A stretch of 24,947 nt of DNA, from the NCBI GenBank assembly GCA_934183135.1, contig CAKPRX010000025.1:1-24947 (forward strand). The letters run 5' to 3'. Positions 13,547-22,270 of this stretch are shown here, piece by piece; the stretch's first letter is position 1, and every line of letters starts with the position of its first letter. A program made the position numbers and the translations under genes. This DNA is from an uncultured Prevotella sp. (GTDB lineage: Bacteria; Bacteroidota; Bacteroidia; Bacteroidales; Bacteroidaceae). Under the pieces are notes generated by a model. It saw only the letters and a program-made list of their open reading frames with translations, ran no database searches and was not told where the DNA came from.

Positions 13547-14338
13547 TCAGACCATAAAGGGGGCTACCTGGTTGGTAAGTTCTACAAACTGGGCGATGGT
13601 AAGCTGCTCGGGGCGCATGGTCATCAGCGGCCCGGCGAAAAACTCCTCGCCCGGCTTGACGGCTCCGAACATCTGCTTGATACTCACCCTGAGCATCTTG
13701 CGCCTCTGGTTAAACACCGTCTTAACCAGCCGCTTAAACAGGCGCTCGTCGCAGCCCAGGTCGGTTACTGCGTTGCGCGTCATGCGTATCACCGCACTCT
13801 TAACCTTAGGCGGTGGGTTAAATACATTCTCGTCTACGGTGAACAAGTACTCCACGTCGTACCAGGCCTGTATCAGTACCGACAGGATGCCGTACGCCTT
13901 GCTGCCCGGGGTGGCTGCCATGCGCAGGGCCACCTCTCGCTGTATCATGCCGGTACAGCAGGGAATGAGGTCTTTGTTCTCCAGCATCTTAAAGAATATC
14001 TGCGACGATATATCGTAGGGATAATTGCCCGTCAGGACAAACTGCCCACCGTCAAAGATGGTGTTCAGGTCCATGCGGAGGAAATCCTCGCCGATAATGT
14101 TATCCACCAGCTTAGGAAAGCGGTCGTGCAGATACACCACCGACTCCTTGTCTATCTCCACGGCCTTGACGGGGCGCGGCTTCGCTACCAGGTACTGGGT
14201 AAGCACGCCCATGCCGGGCCCTATCTCCAGCACTGGCAGTTCCGGGCAGGCATCTACCGTGTCGGCGATACGCCTGGCGATAGTAAGGTCGGTCAGGAAG
14301 TGCTGTCCTAAGTTCTTCTTGGGTTTTACCTGTTTCAT
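13547..14338 (-). CDS. rsmA: 16S rRNA dimethyladenosine transferase
   Basis: 263 residues, full length. RsmA (KsgA) dimethylates two adjacent adenosines in the 3' hairpin of 16S rRNA using S-adenosylmethionine. Seen: KPKKNLGQHFL at the start, LEIGPGMGVLTQYL (motif I) near residue 36, VEIDKE (motif II), GEDFLRMD (motif III), TGNYPYDIS (motif IV, catalytic) near residue 103, and NPPPKVKSAVIRM and FNQRRKMLR in the C-terminal domain. Start at 14338. It is 7 nt downstream of cdsA on the same strand, so it is probably the last gene of the rsfS-ftsH-cdsA-rsmA operon. Confidence 0.96.
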   Translation of the reverse strand: MKQVKPKKNLGQHFLTDLTIARRIADTVDACPELPVLEIGPGMGVLTQYLVAKPRPVKAVEIDKESVVYLHDRFPKLVDNIIGEDFLRMDLNTIFDGGQFVLTGNYPYDISSQIFFKMLENKDLIPCCTGMIQREVALRMAATPGSKAYGILSVLIQAWYDVEYLFTVDENVFNPPPKVKSAVIRMTRNAVTDLGCDERLFKRLVKTVFNQRRKMLRVSIKQMFGAVKPGEEFFAGPLMTMRPEQLTIAQFVELTNQVAPFMV

Positions 14339-14345
14339 ACAGCGC

Positions 14346-15209
14346 TCAGAGAAGAGTTATCGAATAGAGGTAGATAACCGCGGCGGGTATGGCCATAAGC
14401 GATGAGTCGAAGCGGTCCAACATGCCGCCATGGCCAGGCAACAGCCTACCGCTGTCCTTGACTCCCAGCGTGCGCTTGAACAGACTCTCGACCAGGTCGC
14501 CCCACGTTCCGAAGACCACGACGACCAGTCCAAGTCCCATCCAGCCCGCCACACTCAGCCCGGCCATGCCCATGAGCCTGTTTTCCCAGTAGCCTGTCAC
14601 GGCAGCCACCACCACTACCAGCAGGCCGCCTCCCACGCTGCCTTCCCACGTCTTGCCGGGGCTAATGCGTGGAAACAGCTTGTGGCGGCCTATCAGCGAG
14701 CCTGTACAGTAGGCCCCGGTGTCGTTAATCCACAGGAATACAAACACCGAGAGGGGCAGCAGGAAGTAATAGGGTCTCAGACCGTCGGGCGACTGCCTGA
14801 AGGCGAGCACATTAATCATGGCCAGGGGCAGGGCGATGTACATCTGCCCCAGCATGGTATAGGCCCAGTCATTAATGGCATTGGTATTGCGCGCATAGAG
14901 TTCGCTGACAAACAGGTAGACTACCGTAAGCAGATAGGGGATAAAGACGGCATTGGTCTGGATGTACCCGCTGTTTACGCCAGCTATCGCGATAAAGAAG
15001 TACACACCCGCCACCGTAGAGATAAACCTGTTTACGGTAACATTCTCGACCTGGTTGACCAGGCCCGTGTACTCCCACAGGGCCAGGCCCGTGATGAGGG
15101 CGAAAAGCAGTATCATGGTAAGAGGCTGGATGAACCCCGCCACCATGATGGCCACAAACAGTACGCCCGTAATGGCCCTCGTTATAAAGTTCTTCATCTT
15201 GTCTGTCAT
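14346..15209 (-). CDS. cdsA: Phosphatidate cytidylyltransferase
   Basis: 287 residues, inner-membrane enzyme making CDP-diacylglycerol from CTP and phosphatidate. Multiple membrane segments are visible from residue 10 on. The family signature is intact near the C-terminus: SLFKRTLGVKDSG, then LLPGHGGMLDRFDS. WINDTGAYCTGSLIGRH and SPGKTWEGS in the middle are also typical. The open frame extends upstream into ftsH, but the ATG at 15209 (MTDKMKNFITR) is the family start and lies 4 nt after the ftsH stop, with purine-rich sequence before it. The order rsfS-ftsH-cdsA is common in Bacteroidales. Confidence 0.95.
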   Translation of the reverse strand: MTDKMKNFITRAITGVLFVAIMVAGFIQPLTMILLFALITGLALWEYTGLVNQVENVTVNRFISTVAGVYFFIAIAGVNSGYIQTNAVFIPYLLTVVYLFVSELYARNTNAINDWAYTMLGQMYIALPLAMINVLAFRQSPDGLRPYYFLLPLSVFVFLWINDTGAYCTGSLIGRHKLFPRISPGKTWEGSVGGGLLVVVVAAVTGYWENRLMGMAGLSVAGWMGLGLVVVVFGTWGDLVESLFKRTLGVKDSGRLLPGHGGMLDRFDSSLMAIPAAVIYLYSITLL

Positions 15210-15213
15210 AGAT

Positions 15214-17343
15214 TTACTCTCCTTTCTTCTCTTCAGGTTCGCCCTGCTGCTGGCCGGGCCGAGTGGTCTGGGCGTCGCCCTCAGTGCTGTTCTTACCGTC
15301 TGCTTGGCGAGCCTGCTGGTTCTCAGCCTGCTGGCGCTCGTGCTCAGCCTGGGCCTCCTTGACCGCGTCGGGCATGTCCTCGAGCTTAGGGGCTGCCGCC
15401 TCGTTGGCTTCGATAATCTCCTCAGAACGGCTAATCCACGGGCGTTTGCCGAAAATCTTCTCCACGTCCTCAGCAAAGATTACCTCTTTCTGGAAAAGCA
15501 GCTCGGCGAGCTTGCGGTGGCCCTCGGCATGCTCATTGAGTATCTGCTTGGCGCGTGCATACTGGCCGTTAATCGTCCGGAGAACCTCCTCGTCCATAAT
15601 CTTGGCCGTAGTCTCAGAGTAAGGACGCTGGAACTGGTACTCCTGGTTGTTGTAGTAACAGATGTTGGGCAGCTTGTCGCTCATACCGGCATAGGCCACC
15701 ATGCCGTAGGCACTCTTGGTGGCTCGCTCCAGGTCGTTCATGGCTCCGGTAGAGATACTGCCACGGAACAGCTCCTCGGCAGCCCGTCCGCCCAAGAGGG
15801 CGCACATCTCGTCGAGCATCTCCTCCTTGGTGGTGATGACGCGCTCCTCTGGCAGATACCACGCAGCACCCAAGGCCTGTCCACGGGGTACGATGGTAAC
15901 CTTGATGAGCGGGTCGGCGTGCTGGCAGAACCACGATATGGTGGCGTGGCCCGCCTCGTGAATGGCTATGGCCCGCTTCTCCTCGTTGGTCATTACCTTG
16001 GTCTTCTTCTCCAGGCCACCGATGATACGGTCCACGGCATTGAGGAAGTCCTGCTTGCCCACGTGCTTGCTGTTGTGGCGCGCGGCTATCAGCGCAGCCT
16101 CGTTACACACATTGGCGATGTCGGCGCCCGAGAAACCGGGGGTCTGCCGGGCCAGGAAGTCTACGTCTACGGTCTCGTCTTTCTTCAGGGGCTTCAGGTG
16201 AACGTTGAATATGGCCTTGCGCTCGGCCAGGTCGGGCAGGTCTACGTGTATCTGACGGTCAAAGCGGCCCGCGCGCAGCAGGGCCTTGTCCAGCATATCC
16301 ACGCGGTTGGTGGCGGCCAGCACTATGACGCCCGAGTTGGTGCCAAAGCCGTCCATCTCGGTAAGCAGCGCGTTGAGCGTGTTCTCCCGCTCATCGTTGC
16401 CACCCGTGGCAGGGCTCTTGCTACGTGCCCGGCCCACGGCGTCTATCTCATCGATGAAGATGATACACGGGGCTTTCTCCTTGGCCTGGCGGAACACGTC
16501 GCGCACCCGGCTGGCGCCCACGCCGACGAACATCTCGACGAAGTCGGAACCGCTCATGGAGAAGAATGGCACGCCCGCCTCGCCGGCCACGGCCTTGGCG
16601 AGCAGCGTCTTGCCCGTTCCGGGCGGCCCTATGAGCAGGGCGCCGTGCGGTATCTTTCCACCGAGCTCCGTAAACTTGCCCGGGTTCTTCAGAAACTCCA
16701 CTATCTCCTCTACCTCTTGCTTGGCGCCCTCTTGCCCGGCCACATCCTTGAACGTTACGCCCAGCTCGCCGGCTTTCTCGTACAGCTTGGCCTTGCTCTT
16801 GCCTACGCTGAACACTCCGCCACCAGCGGCGCCGCCTCCGCCCATCCGGCGCATCATAAATACCCATATCACGATAAGCAGGATGAACGGGCCGAAGCTG
16901 TACAACAGGTTCATCAGCCCGTTATTGTCCTTGCTCTCATAGTCATAATCCTTGAGCTTGCCACTGCGCTGGGCCGTCTGAAGAAAGTCCTCGACCCTGT
17001 CGACCGACCCGTAGTTGACCTTGACGCTCGGGTTCTGCCCCACCTTGTCGGCGGGCTGGTGGAAAACGGCCGGGATGGCCTTGGGAACCACGTACATACG
17101 CAGCTGGCGCTCGTTGCTGTTGATAATGACCTTGCTGGCATATCCCTTGGCCACATACTCCTTGAACTTGGTGTACGTGGCTTCCTGGGTAACGCCCTCT
17201 ACGCCCAGCAGGTTGCCTCCGCCCGACAGGGCGAAGAATACCAGGATAACCAGCACGGCTATGTAGAGCCAGTTCATGTTGAACCGGGGCATCTTGGGCT
17301 GCTGGTCGCCTGGCCTATTGTCAAATGGATTGATATTGCTCAT
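15214..17343 (-). CDS. ftsH: ATP-dependent zinc metalloprotease FtsH
   Basis: 709 residues. Membrane-anchored AAA+ protease that extracts and degrades misfolded or regulatory membrane proteins. Order: first membrane helix about 24-40, periplasmic domain, second helix about 148-164, a glycine-rich linker, Walker A GPPGTGKT (239-246), Walker B IIFIDEID (294-301), arginine-finger region [11 protein letters not shown] (about 355-364), and zinc motif HEAGH (462-466). The C-terminal tail of about 60 residues is rich in Q, E and K, as in many Bacteroidota FtsH. The start at 17343 gives [13 protein letters not shown]. It lies 34 nt after rsfS and 4 nt before cdsA. Confidence 0.97.
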   Translation of the reverse strand: MSNINPFDNRPGDQQPKMPRFNMNWLYIAVLVILVFFALSGGGNLLGVEGVTQEATYTKFKEYVAKGYASKVIINSNERQLRMYVVPKAIPAVFHQPADKVGQNPSVKVNYGSVDRVEDFLQTAQRSGKLKDYDYESKDNNGLMNLLYSFGPFILLIVIWVFMMRRMGGGGAAGGGVFSVGKSKAKLYEKAGELGVTFKDVAGQEGAKQEVEEIVEFLKNPGKFTELGGKIPHGALLIGPPGTGKTLLAKAVAGEAGVPFFSMSGSDFVEMFVGVGASRVRDVFRQAKEKAPCIIFIDEIDAVGRARSKSPATGGNDERENTLNALLTEMDGFGTNSGVIVLAATNRVDMLDKALLRAGRFDRQIHVDLPDLAERKAIFNVHLKPLKKDETVDVDFLARQTPGFSGADIANVCNEAALIAARHNSKHVGKQDFLNAVDRIIGGLEKKTKVMTNEEKRAIAIHEAGHATISWFCQHADPLIKVTIVPRGQALGAAWYLPEERVITTKEEMLDEMCALLGGRAAEELFRGSISTGAMNDLERATKSAYGMVAYAGMSDKLPNICYYNNQEYQFQRPYSETTAKIMDEEVLRTINGQYARAKQILNEHAEGHRKLAELLFQKEVIFAEDVEKIFGKRPWISRSEEIIEANEAAAPKLEDMPDAVKEAQAEHERQQAENQQARQADGKNSTEGDAQTTRPGQQQGEPEEKKGE

Positions 17344-17377
17344 CGTTGTTGCTATATATATAATAAGGTGTGTGTGC

Positions 17378-17737
17378 TCAGTCTATGTCGGCTATGCGGG
17401 TCAGGTTGGCGTCTTCCCACAAGTGCTCCAGGTCGTAGTAGGAGCGTATCTCGGGCAGGAATATGTGTACCAGCACATCTGCAAAGTCGATGGCCACCCA
17501 CTGGTCGGTCTCCAGACCCACTACGCCTACGGGCTTTTCGCCCCGCTCTGTACGCACCATGTCGCCCACAGACTCGGCTATGGCCTCAACCTGTGCCGGC
17601 GAGTTGCCCTGGCAAATCACAAAATACTGGGCTATGGCCCCGTCTATCTTACTCAGGTCGGCCACCACTATGTCCCTACCTTTCTTTTCCTGTATCGCTC
17701 TGGTTATCGTCTCAACCAGTTCTGTTGCTGTAGTCAT
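17378..17737 (-). CDS. rsfS: Ribosomal silencing factor RsfS
   Basis: 119 residues, usual length. RsfS binds ribosomal protein L14 on the large subunit and blocks subunit joining under starvation. Seen: the KGRDIVVADLS strand near residue 19, FVICQGNSPAQVEAIAESV, GLETDQWVAIDFADVLVHIF near residues 74-93 and YYDLEHLWEDA at the end, all typical. The start at 17737 gives MTTATELVETI. It heads the four-gene minus-strand operon; the promoter candidate is TAACTTTG (complement of 17766-17773). Confidence 0.95.
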   Translation of the reverse strand: MTTATELVETITRAIQEKKGRDIVVADLSKIDGAIAQYFVICQGNSPAQVEAIAESVGDMVRTERGEKPVGVVGLETDQWVAIDFADVLVHIFLPEIRSYYDLEHLWEDANLTRIADID

Positions 17738-17765
17738 TCAGTCTTTTATCATTTTTGTTGTTATG

Positions 17766-17773
17766 CAAAGTTA
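17766..17773 (-). promoter_or_regulatory. -7 box of the rsfS-ftsH-cdsA-rsmA operon
   Basis: The complement of 17766-17773 reads TAACTTTG (TAnnTTTG), 28 nt upstream of the rsfS ATG. The -33 position is a poor match. Confidence 0.5.
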
Positions 17774-17844
17774 CGCCTATTTATCCGAATATGGCACGTT
17801 TAGACGACTAATTTGATTTTTTTTATGAAAAAATAGACGATTTG

Positions 17845-17876
17845 TTTGGTCGGTACAGAAAAAATAGCTACCTTTG
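17845..17876 (+). promoter_or_regulatory. Promoter of tRNA-Gln
   Basis: TTTG (17845-17848), 20 nt, TACCTTTG (17869-17876). Confidence 0.75.
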
Positions 17877-17909
17877 CACTCGCAATCAGGATAATGATTG
17901 TCACAACAA

Positions 17910-17980
17910 TGGGATATGGTGTAATGGTAACACTACAGATTCTGGTCCTGTCATTCTTGGTTCGAGTCCGAGTATCCCAA
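17910..17980 (+). tRNA. tRNA-Gln (anticodon CTG)
   Basis: Acceptor TGGGATA pairs with TATCCCA. The D arm is GTGTAATGGTAACAC. The anticodon stem ACAGA/CCTGT has an A-C mismatch next to the loop TTCTGGT, giving CTG, which reads CAG. The T arm is around GGTTCGAGTCC. The discriminator is A, and the next bases happen to be CCA. A terminator follows at once. Confidence 0.9.
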
Positions 17981-17982
17981 CC

Positions 17983-18014
17983 AAAAGCCAAGCAGATTTG
18001 CTTGGCTTTTTTTT
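17983..18014 (+). terminator. Terminator of tRNA-Gln
   Basis: AAAAGCCAAGCA (17983-17994) pairs with TGCTTGGCTTTT (17999-18010) around GATT, followed by further T residues. Confidence 0.9.
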
Positions 18015-18316
18015 GTGCTCCCCACGCTTGCGCGCGCAGCCACAACTGCGCTCGACATCGCTTATGGAGGGGCGGTGGATGCTCTGGGGTACTTTTTATC
18101 CATGGGAAATCCTCAACCTCTTTGTCGGAAGACAGACCGATGCGGCTGCCGAATCTTTCAACGTCAAGTAAAAGGTGTTCAGAGCAGACTTCAGAGGAGT
18201 GGCTGATATGAAATTCTTTTTGTTCAGAGTTGCTAATCTATCCGCGTAACAGAATGTAAATCCCCAAGAATAACAACTGAGCCGTGCCGGGACGGCTGGC
18301 GGGGTGGGCGAGATAC
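18015..18316. other. Gene-free stretch between convergent tRNA units
   Basis: About 300 nt with overlapping short frames on both strands; none has a recognisable product, start signal or promoter. It may be the remains of a decayed gene, but I cannot support one. Confidence 0.3.
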
Positions 18317-18317
18317 G

Positions 18318-18372
18318 AAAAAAGTCCACTACCATGTTAGCCGTTGGGCTAATGTTATGGTTTAGTGGACTT
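18318..18372 (-). terminator. Terminator of the tRNA-Ser/tRNA-Glu unit
   Basis: On the minus strand, AAGTCCACTA (complement of 18363-18372) pairs with TAGTGGACTT (complement of 18322-18331). The inner stem is TTAGCC/GGCTAA, and a U-run follows (complement of the A run at 18318-18323). Confidence 0.85.
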
Positions 18373-18376
18373 GGAG

Positions 18377-18448
18377 TAGTCGGTAAGGGAATCGAACCCT
18401 TATGCCAAGATTGAGAATCTTGTATCCTAACCGTTAGATGAACCGACC
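18377..18448 (-). tRNA. tRNA-Glu (anticodon CTC)
   Basis: Read on the minus strand: acceptor GGTCGGT with ACCGACT (one G-U), anticodon stem CAAGA/TCTTG with loop TTCTCAA, giving CTC (reads GAG), and T arm AAGGG TTCGATT CCCTT. Discriminator A. The D arm TTCATCTAACGGTTAGGA is as usual for tRNA-Glu. Confidence 0.93.
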
Positions 18449-18475
18449 GTTAGCTGCATTGTCAAACTCTGCCTG

Positions 18476-18563
18476 CGGAAGGAGGGGGATTCGAACCCCC
18501 GGTACAGTAAACCCGTACGGCAGTTTAGCAAACTGCTGGTTTCAGCCACTCACCCATCCTTCC
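18476..18563 (-). tRNA. tRNA-Ser (anticodon GCT)
   Basis: 88 nt with a long variable arm, as expected for serine. Acceptor GGAAGGA pairs with TCCTTCC. Anticodon stem GCAGT/ACTGC encloses TTGCTAA, giving GCT (reads AGC/AGU). The variable arm pairs GTACGG with CTGTAC imperfectly. The T arm is GGGGG TTCGAAT CCCCC. Discriminator G, as in tRNA-Ser. It is transcribed ahead of tRNA-Glu from one promoter. Confidence 0.95.
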
Positions 18564-18609
18564 AGGGGTATCGTTCTGATAGCCAAGCATTGTTTCTCAA
18601 ATGCGTGTG

Positions 18610-18641
18610 CAAAGGTAGTGGTTTTATCTGATACCTGCAAA
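18610..18641 (-). promoter_or_regulatory. Promoter of the tRNA-Ser/tRNA-Glu unit
   Basis: The complement of 18610-18617 is TACCTTTG, and the complement of 18638-18641 is TTTG, 20 nt apart. Confidence 0.75.
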
Positions 18642-18889
18642 TTTTTCCTGTGTTTTTTTTAGTATATTTTTATCTTTTCTGCGCGTGTGGTGTCTATTAT
18701 ACTGATAATGAGCAGTGCTGCCATGTCTGCCCGTGTTTGCTCAAGGCGGGTGGGGAGGGTCGTGTCTGTGCCCCTGGCTGCGCTTCGGCAGCCCCGTGGC
18801 GACGGGGAAAGGTAAGAGCTGCCCTCTCCTGTGTGCAGGTACAGGCTTCCTGTCCGCTCATGCTGACGGGAAATGCCCTGGCTGGAATC
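18642..18889. other. Gene-free stretch upstream of repeat copy 2
   Basis: T-rich at first, then GC-rich. No gene is recognised. The part 18780-18885 weakly resembles, in reverse, the sequence beside copy 1 (about 350-430), so it may belong to a longer decayed repeat. Confidence 0.3.
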
Positions 18890-19360
18890 GTAAAGATTTT
18901 TCTGATAATGTATAAATATACATTTTCGGCCTTCCGGCGTCGGGCGGGGGCTTTTCGGCCTCCTATAATTTGTCTGTACGCTCGCCAGGTGGTCGGCGGT
19001 GGCGAAAACGGCAATTTTCGGGCCACCCGAAAACCATCATTTTTGTGCTCGCGATGGTCATTAGAATCGTAATGACCATCGCGAGCGAAAAAATGACCAT
19101 CGCGGCGACCTTAAAAACCGTCCTCGGCAGAGCCGAAAATAGCGGTGAAAAAGGTGCTAAACGCCCCTATTTTGTAAAAAGTTGTTACTTTGTCGGCCCT
19201 TGCACTGTCCGAAAATGCCCCCGATGGCCCCAAAAATCATCCTGGTTTGTTGCATTTTTATGGAAATTGCGCCCCGTAAAACGGCCATTACGACTGTATA
19301 TTTATGCAGAAACGCCTCGCGTTTTGCATAAATATACAGCCGCGTGTAAAGGATTTTCAC
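18890..19360 (+). repeat. Dispersed intergenic repeat, copy 2 (most complete)
   Basis: About 470 nt. Order: GTAAAGATTTTTC, palindrome AATGTATAAATATACATT (18907-18924), GC-rich stretch, CTGTACGCTCGCCA, perfect inverted repeat (19047-19086), CCATCGCGGCGA, CCTCGGCAGAGCCG, GTAAAAAGTTGTTACTTT, TCCTGGTTTGTTGC, double-palindrome hairpin (19292-19341), and end GTAAAGGATTTTCAC. Its 5' half matches copy 1 inverted and its 3' half matches copy 3. The two ends share a GTAAAGR(A/T)TTTTC-like motif in direct orientation. No transposase is encoded. Confidence 0.85.
19047..19086. repeat. Perfect 17-bp inverted repeat inside repeat copy 2
   Basis: GCTCGCGATGGTCATTA (19047-19063) and its exact reverse complement (19070-19086) flank the loop GAATCG. 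This is the complement of the structure in copy 1, with identical arms. Confidence 0.88.
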
Positions 19361-19535
19361 GAGCAGGACTGTAAAGTCCTTCGTTCCGGAGAGGTTCGCT
19401 GCCCCTGGGCTTTTTACTTTTTTGCCCTTTTGTCCTCTTGCTTTTCAAGTCGCGACGGCTTCAGGGCAGCCCCAGGAGCGTTTTTTTTATGCCTTATGGA
19501 AATAATTGGGCATTTTGTGCGTTATAATAGGTAGA
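19361..19535. other. Intergenic stretch before the flippase gene
   Basis: A short hairpin AGGACT-GTAA-AGTCCT at 19365-19380 is the only structure noticed. No convincing TAnnTTTG box precedes the ATG at 19536. Confidence 0.35.
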
Positions 19536-21008
19536 ATGGAACGGCAGACAGACTCGTACAGACATATACTGAAGTACACCAGCCTATTCGGAGGCATCCA
19601 GGGGCTGAACATACTGGTGGGAATGATACGCAACAAGTTGGTGGCGGTCATCCTCGGCCCTAACGGCATGGGCCTCATATCGCTCTTTAACTCTACCGTC
19701 AAACTGGTGTCCGACTCTACCAACATGGGCGTGTCAATGAGTGGGGTGAAGACCCTCTCGGAGGCCTATGAGCAGGGCGACGCGGCCGTGCTGGCCGAGC
19801 AGGTGCGCCTGGTAAGGTCGTGGAGCGGAGTGGTGGCCCTGTTGGGCCTGGTGGTGTGTGTGCTGGCGGCCCCCCTGATAGACGGTTGCTCGTTTTCCTG
19901 GGGCAGCCACACCCTGCACTATCTGCTCCTGTCGCCCGTGGTGGCGCTGATGGCCCTTACGGGCGGCGAGATGGCCGTGCTCAAGGCCGTCAGGCGGTTG
20001 CGTGCGCTGGCCAAGGTGTCGGTCTGTAATGTCTTTGCCGTGCTGGTGGTTACCATACCTCTTTATTATATATACGGCGAGGCCGCCATCGTGCCCTCGC
20101 TGGTGGCGGCGGCCCTCATACAGGCCGTGCTCACCATGGCCTACTCGTTCAGGCTCTTTCCGCCGCGCGTGTCGCTCCGTCTGGGTTACCTGCGGCGGGG
20201 CGACAGGATGCTGCGGCTGGGCGTCTCGTTTGTCGCGGTGGGCATGATGGGCAGCGGTATGGAGTTTGCGATACGCTCGTACCTCAATGTGGCCGGGTCG
20301 CTCGAAACCGTGGGCCTGTACAATGCCGGCTACATGATGACGATGACCTATGGCGGCATGGTCTTTGCCGCCATGGAGACCGACTATTTCCCCCGGCTCT
20401 CGGCCGTGGCCGCCCCGGGTGCCGCGATGAACCGCTGTGTCAACAGGCAGATAGAGGTGTCGGTGGTGCTCATTGCCCCGCTGCTGGTGACCTTCATGTT
20501 CGGGCTGCCCGTGCTGTTGCCCCTGCTCTTCAGCGGCCGCTTCATGCCCGTCGCAGGCATGATGCAGTTTACGATAGTGGCCCTCATGGTGCGGGCGGTC
20601 AAGCTGCCCATAGCCTATATTCCGCTGAGCCGCAGCGACTCGCGCTCGTATCTGCTCATGGAGAGCGCCTATGTGCTGATGATACTGCCGCTGATGTACG
20701 TATGCTTCGGCCGATGGGGCATCACCGGTACCGGCGTGGCCCTGCTGATAGGGGCCCTGCTGGACCTGGCCCTGCTGCTCGTCTATAACCGCTGGCGCTA
20801 CGGTTACCGGCTGTCGCGGCCCACGCTGCTGTGCGTGGGCCTGCAGGCGCCCCTCGTGGTGGCGTCCTACCTGCTGGCAGGCGTGTCCTCGCCCTGGGCC
20901 TATTGGGGTGGGGGAGCGGTGGTGCTCGCGCTGAGCCTGGCCTGCTCGCGCTGGCTCTTTGCCCGGCAGGGGCGGCGGCAGCTAACCGATGGAGGGCCCC
21001 GCGTATGA
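19536..21008 (+). CDS. Wzx-type polysaccharide flippase (MOP superfamily)
   Basis: 490 residues with about 12 hydrophobic segments and no long soluble domain, in the pattern of Wzx/O-antigen flippases. The N-terminus TSLFGGIQGLNILVGMIRNKLVAVILGPNGMGL matches the usual first helix pair, followed by NSTVKLVSDSTNMGVSMSGVK. Such proteins move undecaprenyl-linked sugar repeat units across the inner membrane. I use the ATG at 19536 (MERQTDSYRHILKYTSLFGG); an upstream TTG in frame is not needed. The stop overlaps the glycosyltransferase start (ATGA at 21005-21008). No other polysaccharide genes flank the pair. The substrate cannot be told. Confidence 0.85.
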   Translation: MERQTDSYRHILKYTSLFGGIQGLNILVGMIRNKLVAVILGPNGMGLISLFNSTVKLVSDSTNMGVSMSGVKTLSEAYEQGDAAVLAEQVRLVRSWSGVVALLGLVVCVLAAPLIDGCSFSWGSHTLHYLLLSPVVALMALTGGEMAVLKAVRRLRALAKVSVCNVFAVLVVTIPLYYIYGEAAIVPSLVAAALIQAVLTMAYSFRLFPPRVSLRLGYLRRGDRMLRLGVSFVAVGMMGSGMEFAIRSYLNVAGSLETVGLYNAGYMMTMTYGGMVFAAMETDYFPRLSAVAAPGAAMNRCVNRQIEVSVVLIAPLLVTFMFGLPVLLPLLFSGRFMPVAGMMQFTIVALMVRAVKLPIAYIPLSRSDSRSYLLMESAYVLMILPLMYVCFGRWGITGTGVALLIGALLDLALLLVYNRWRYGYRLSRPTLLCVGLQAPLVVASYLLAGVSSPWAYWGGGAVVLALSLACSRWLFARQGRRQLTDGGPRV

Positions 21009-22000
21009 ATACGGAGAGACCAGCGTGCTCGGTGCTGGTGGCAGCCTACAACGCCGAGCGGTACCTGGCCCAGTGCCTGGACTCGCTGACGGGGCAGACG
21101 CTGGCCGATATAGAGATAATAGTGGTCGACGACGGCTCGGCCGACCACACCCTGCAGATAGCCCAGCGCTATGCACAGGCCGATGCCCGCGTAAGATGTC
21201 TGGCACTTATGGCCAACCATGGGCAAGCCTATGCGCGCAACCAGGCACTCAGCCTGGCCACGGGCCGCTACATCTGCTTCCTGGATGCCGACGACTGGTA
21301 CGCCCCCGATGCCCTCGCCCAGGCCGTCAGCGTGTTCGGCCGCTATCCCGACACCGACTGCGTGCTCTTTGAGGTGGTGATGTGGCGCTCGGCCGGCGAC
21401 TGGCAGCTGGCCAAGAGCGAACCCTTCGACTGCCTGACGGGCCGCGAGGCTTTTCGCAAGAGCCTTACCTGGCAGATACACGGCGTGTACATGGTGCGCG
21501 CGGACATACACCACCGCTATCCTTACGACGACACGTGCCGGGCCTATAGCGACGACAATACTACGCGCATACATTATTATATAGCACGCCACGTGCGCCG
21601 TTGCCGGGGGCGCTACTACTACCGGCAGCATGCCGGCTCGGTTACCCACCAGGTCAGCATGCGCCACTTTGACTACCTGCGGGCCAATGAGAGCATGCGG
21701 CGGCAGCTGATACAGCTCGGCGTGGCCGACAATGTGCTCAGCGAGTACGAGAACGTGCGCTGGCTGGTACTGGTAGACTGCTACCGGTTTTACTACCTGC
21801 ACCGCCGCGGCATGAGCCCCTGGACGCGCCGCCGCGCACTGGCCGAGATGCGCCGGGTGTGGCGCGGCATCGAGGTGGGCCGCCTCTACGCCCGCAACCA
21901 TTACAAGTTGGGCTATATGCCCCTGCGCCATAGCTGGTGCCTGTTCTGCTGGCAGGAGCAAGTGTACTTCGGGCTCAAGCGCTGGCTGCACAGGCTGTGA
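21005..22000 (+). CDS. Family 2 glycosyltransferase
   Basis: 331 residues. A GT-A fold domain occupies about the first 220 residues: CSVLVAAYNAERYLAQCLDSL at the start, the nucleotide-sugar motif VVDDGS (DDGS at 42-45), NHGQAYARNQAL, and the metal-binding DADD at 94-97 in CFLDADDWYAPDAL. The C-terminal 110 residues are rich in arginine and aromatic residues (RFYYLHRRG, RRRALAEMRRVWRG), which may bind the membrane surface. The start at 21005 overlaps the flippase stop, so the two are coupled. It likely adds a sugar to a lipid-linked glycan exported by the flippase; donor and acceptor are unknown. Confidence 0.9.
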   Translation: MNTERPACSVLVAAYNAERYLAQCLDSLTGQTLADIEIIVVDDGSADHTLQIAQRYAQADARVRCLALMANHGQAYARNQALSLATGRYICFLDADDWYAPDALAQAVSVFGRYPDTDCVLFEVVMWRSAGDWQLAKSEPFDCLTGREAFRKSLTWQIHGVYMVRADIHHRYPYDDTCRAYSDDNTTRIHYYIARHVRRCRGRYYYRQHAGSVTHQVSMRHFDYLRANESMRRQLIQLGVADNVLSEYENVRWLVLVDCYRFYYLHRRGMSPWTRRRALAEMRRVWRGIEVGRLYARNHYKLGYMPLRHSWCLFCWQEQVYFGLKRWLHRL

Positions 22001-22270
22001 GCGAGCGGGTTCCGGCCAGGCGGCCGAGGCTCGCGGGCCGATGGCTACAGGCTCCGCCCGAGCCCCAGGTGTCCCTCGTCCGTCGGCTCGCCATAATCGT
22101 ACTTTCCGATGGTATGTATAGGTGTCATAAATAGCTGTTAATCTTTTGCTTAGCCATTTAGGGCCCCGTAGTTGTCCTCTTCGGCGCCATAAGTGTGACG
22201 ATGGCTTAAAAGTTTGTTAAACCGATGAAAAAAAACTACAGCTTTTACATCCGTTTCCATAATATTTGGC
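22001..22270. other. Intergenic stretch downstream of the glycosyltransferase
   Basis: GCGAGC (22001-22006) pairs with GCTCGC (22029-22034) and encloses CGGCC/GGCCG. This could be a terminator, but no T-run follows. The rest turns AT-rich toward the nhaD promoter. No gene seen. Confidence 0.35.

Noticed and set aside
14953..17733. A 926-residue open frame on the plus strand
   Set aside because: It lies antisense to ftsH, cdsA and rsfS, which are unmistakable. The long frame is a product of GC-rich codon bias; its translation is low-complexity and matches no family.
18015..18335. Short frames on both strands between tRNA-Gln and tRNA-Glu
   Set aside because: No recognisable domain, start signal or promoter; overlapping and mutually exclusive.
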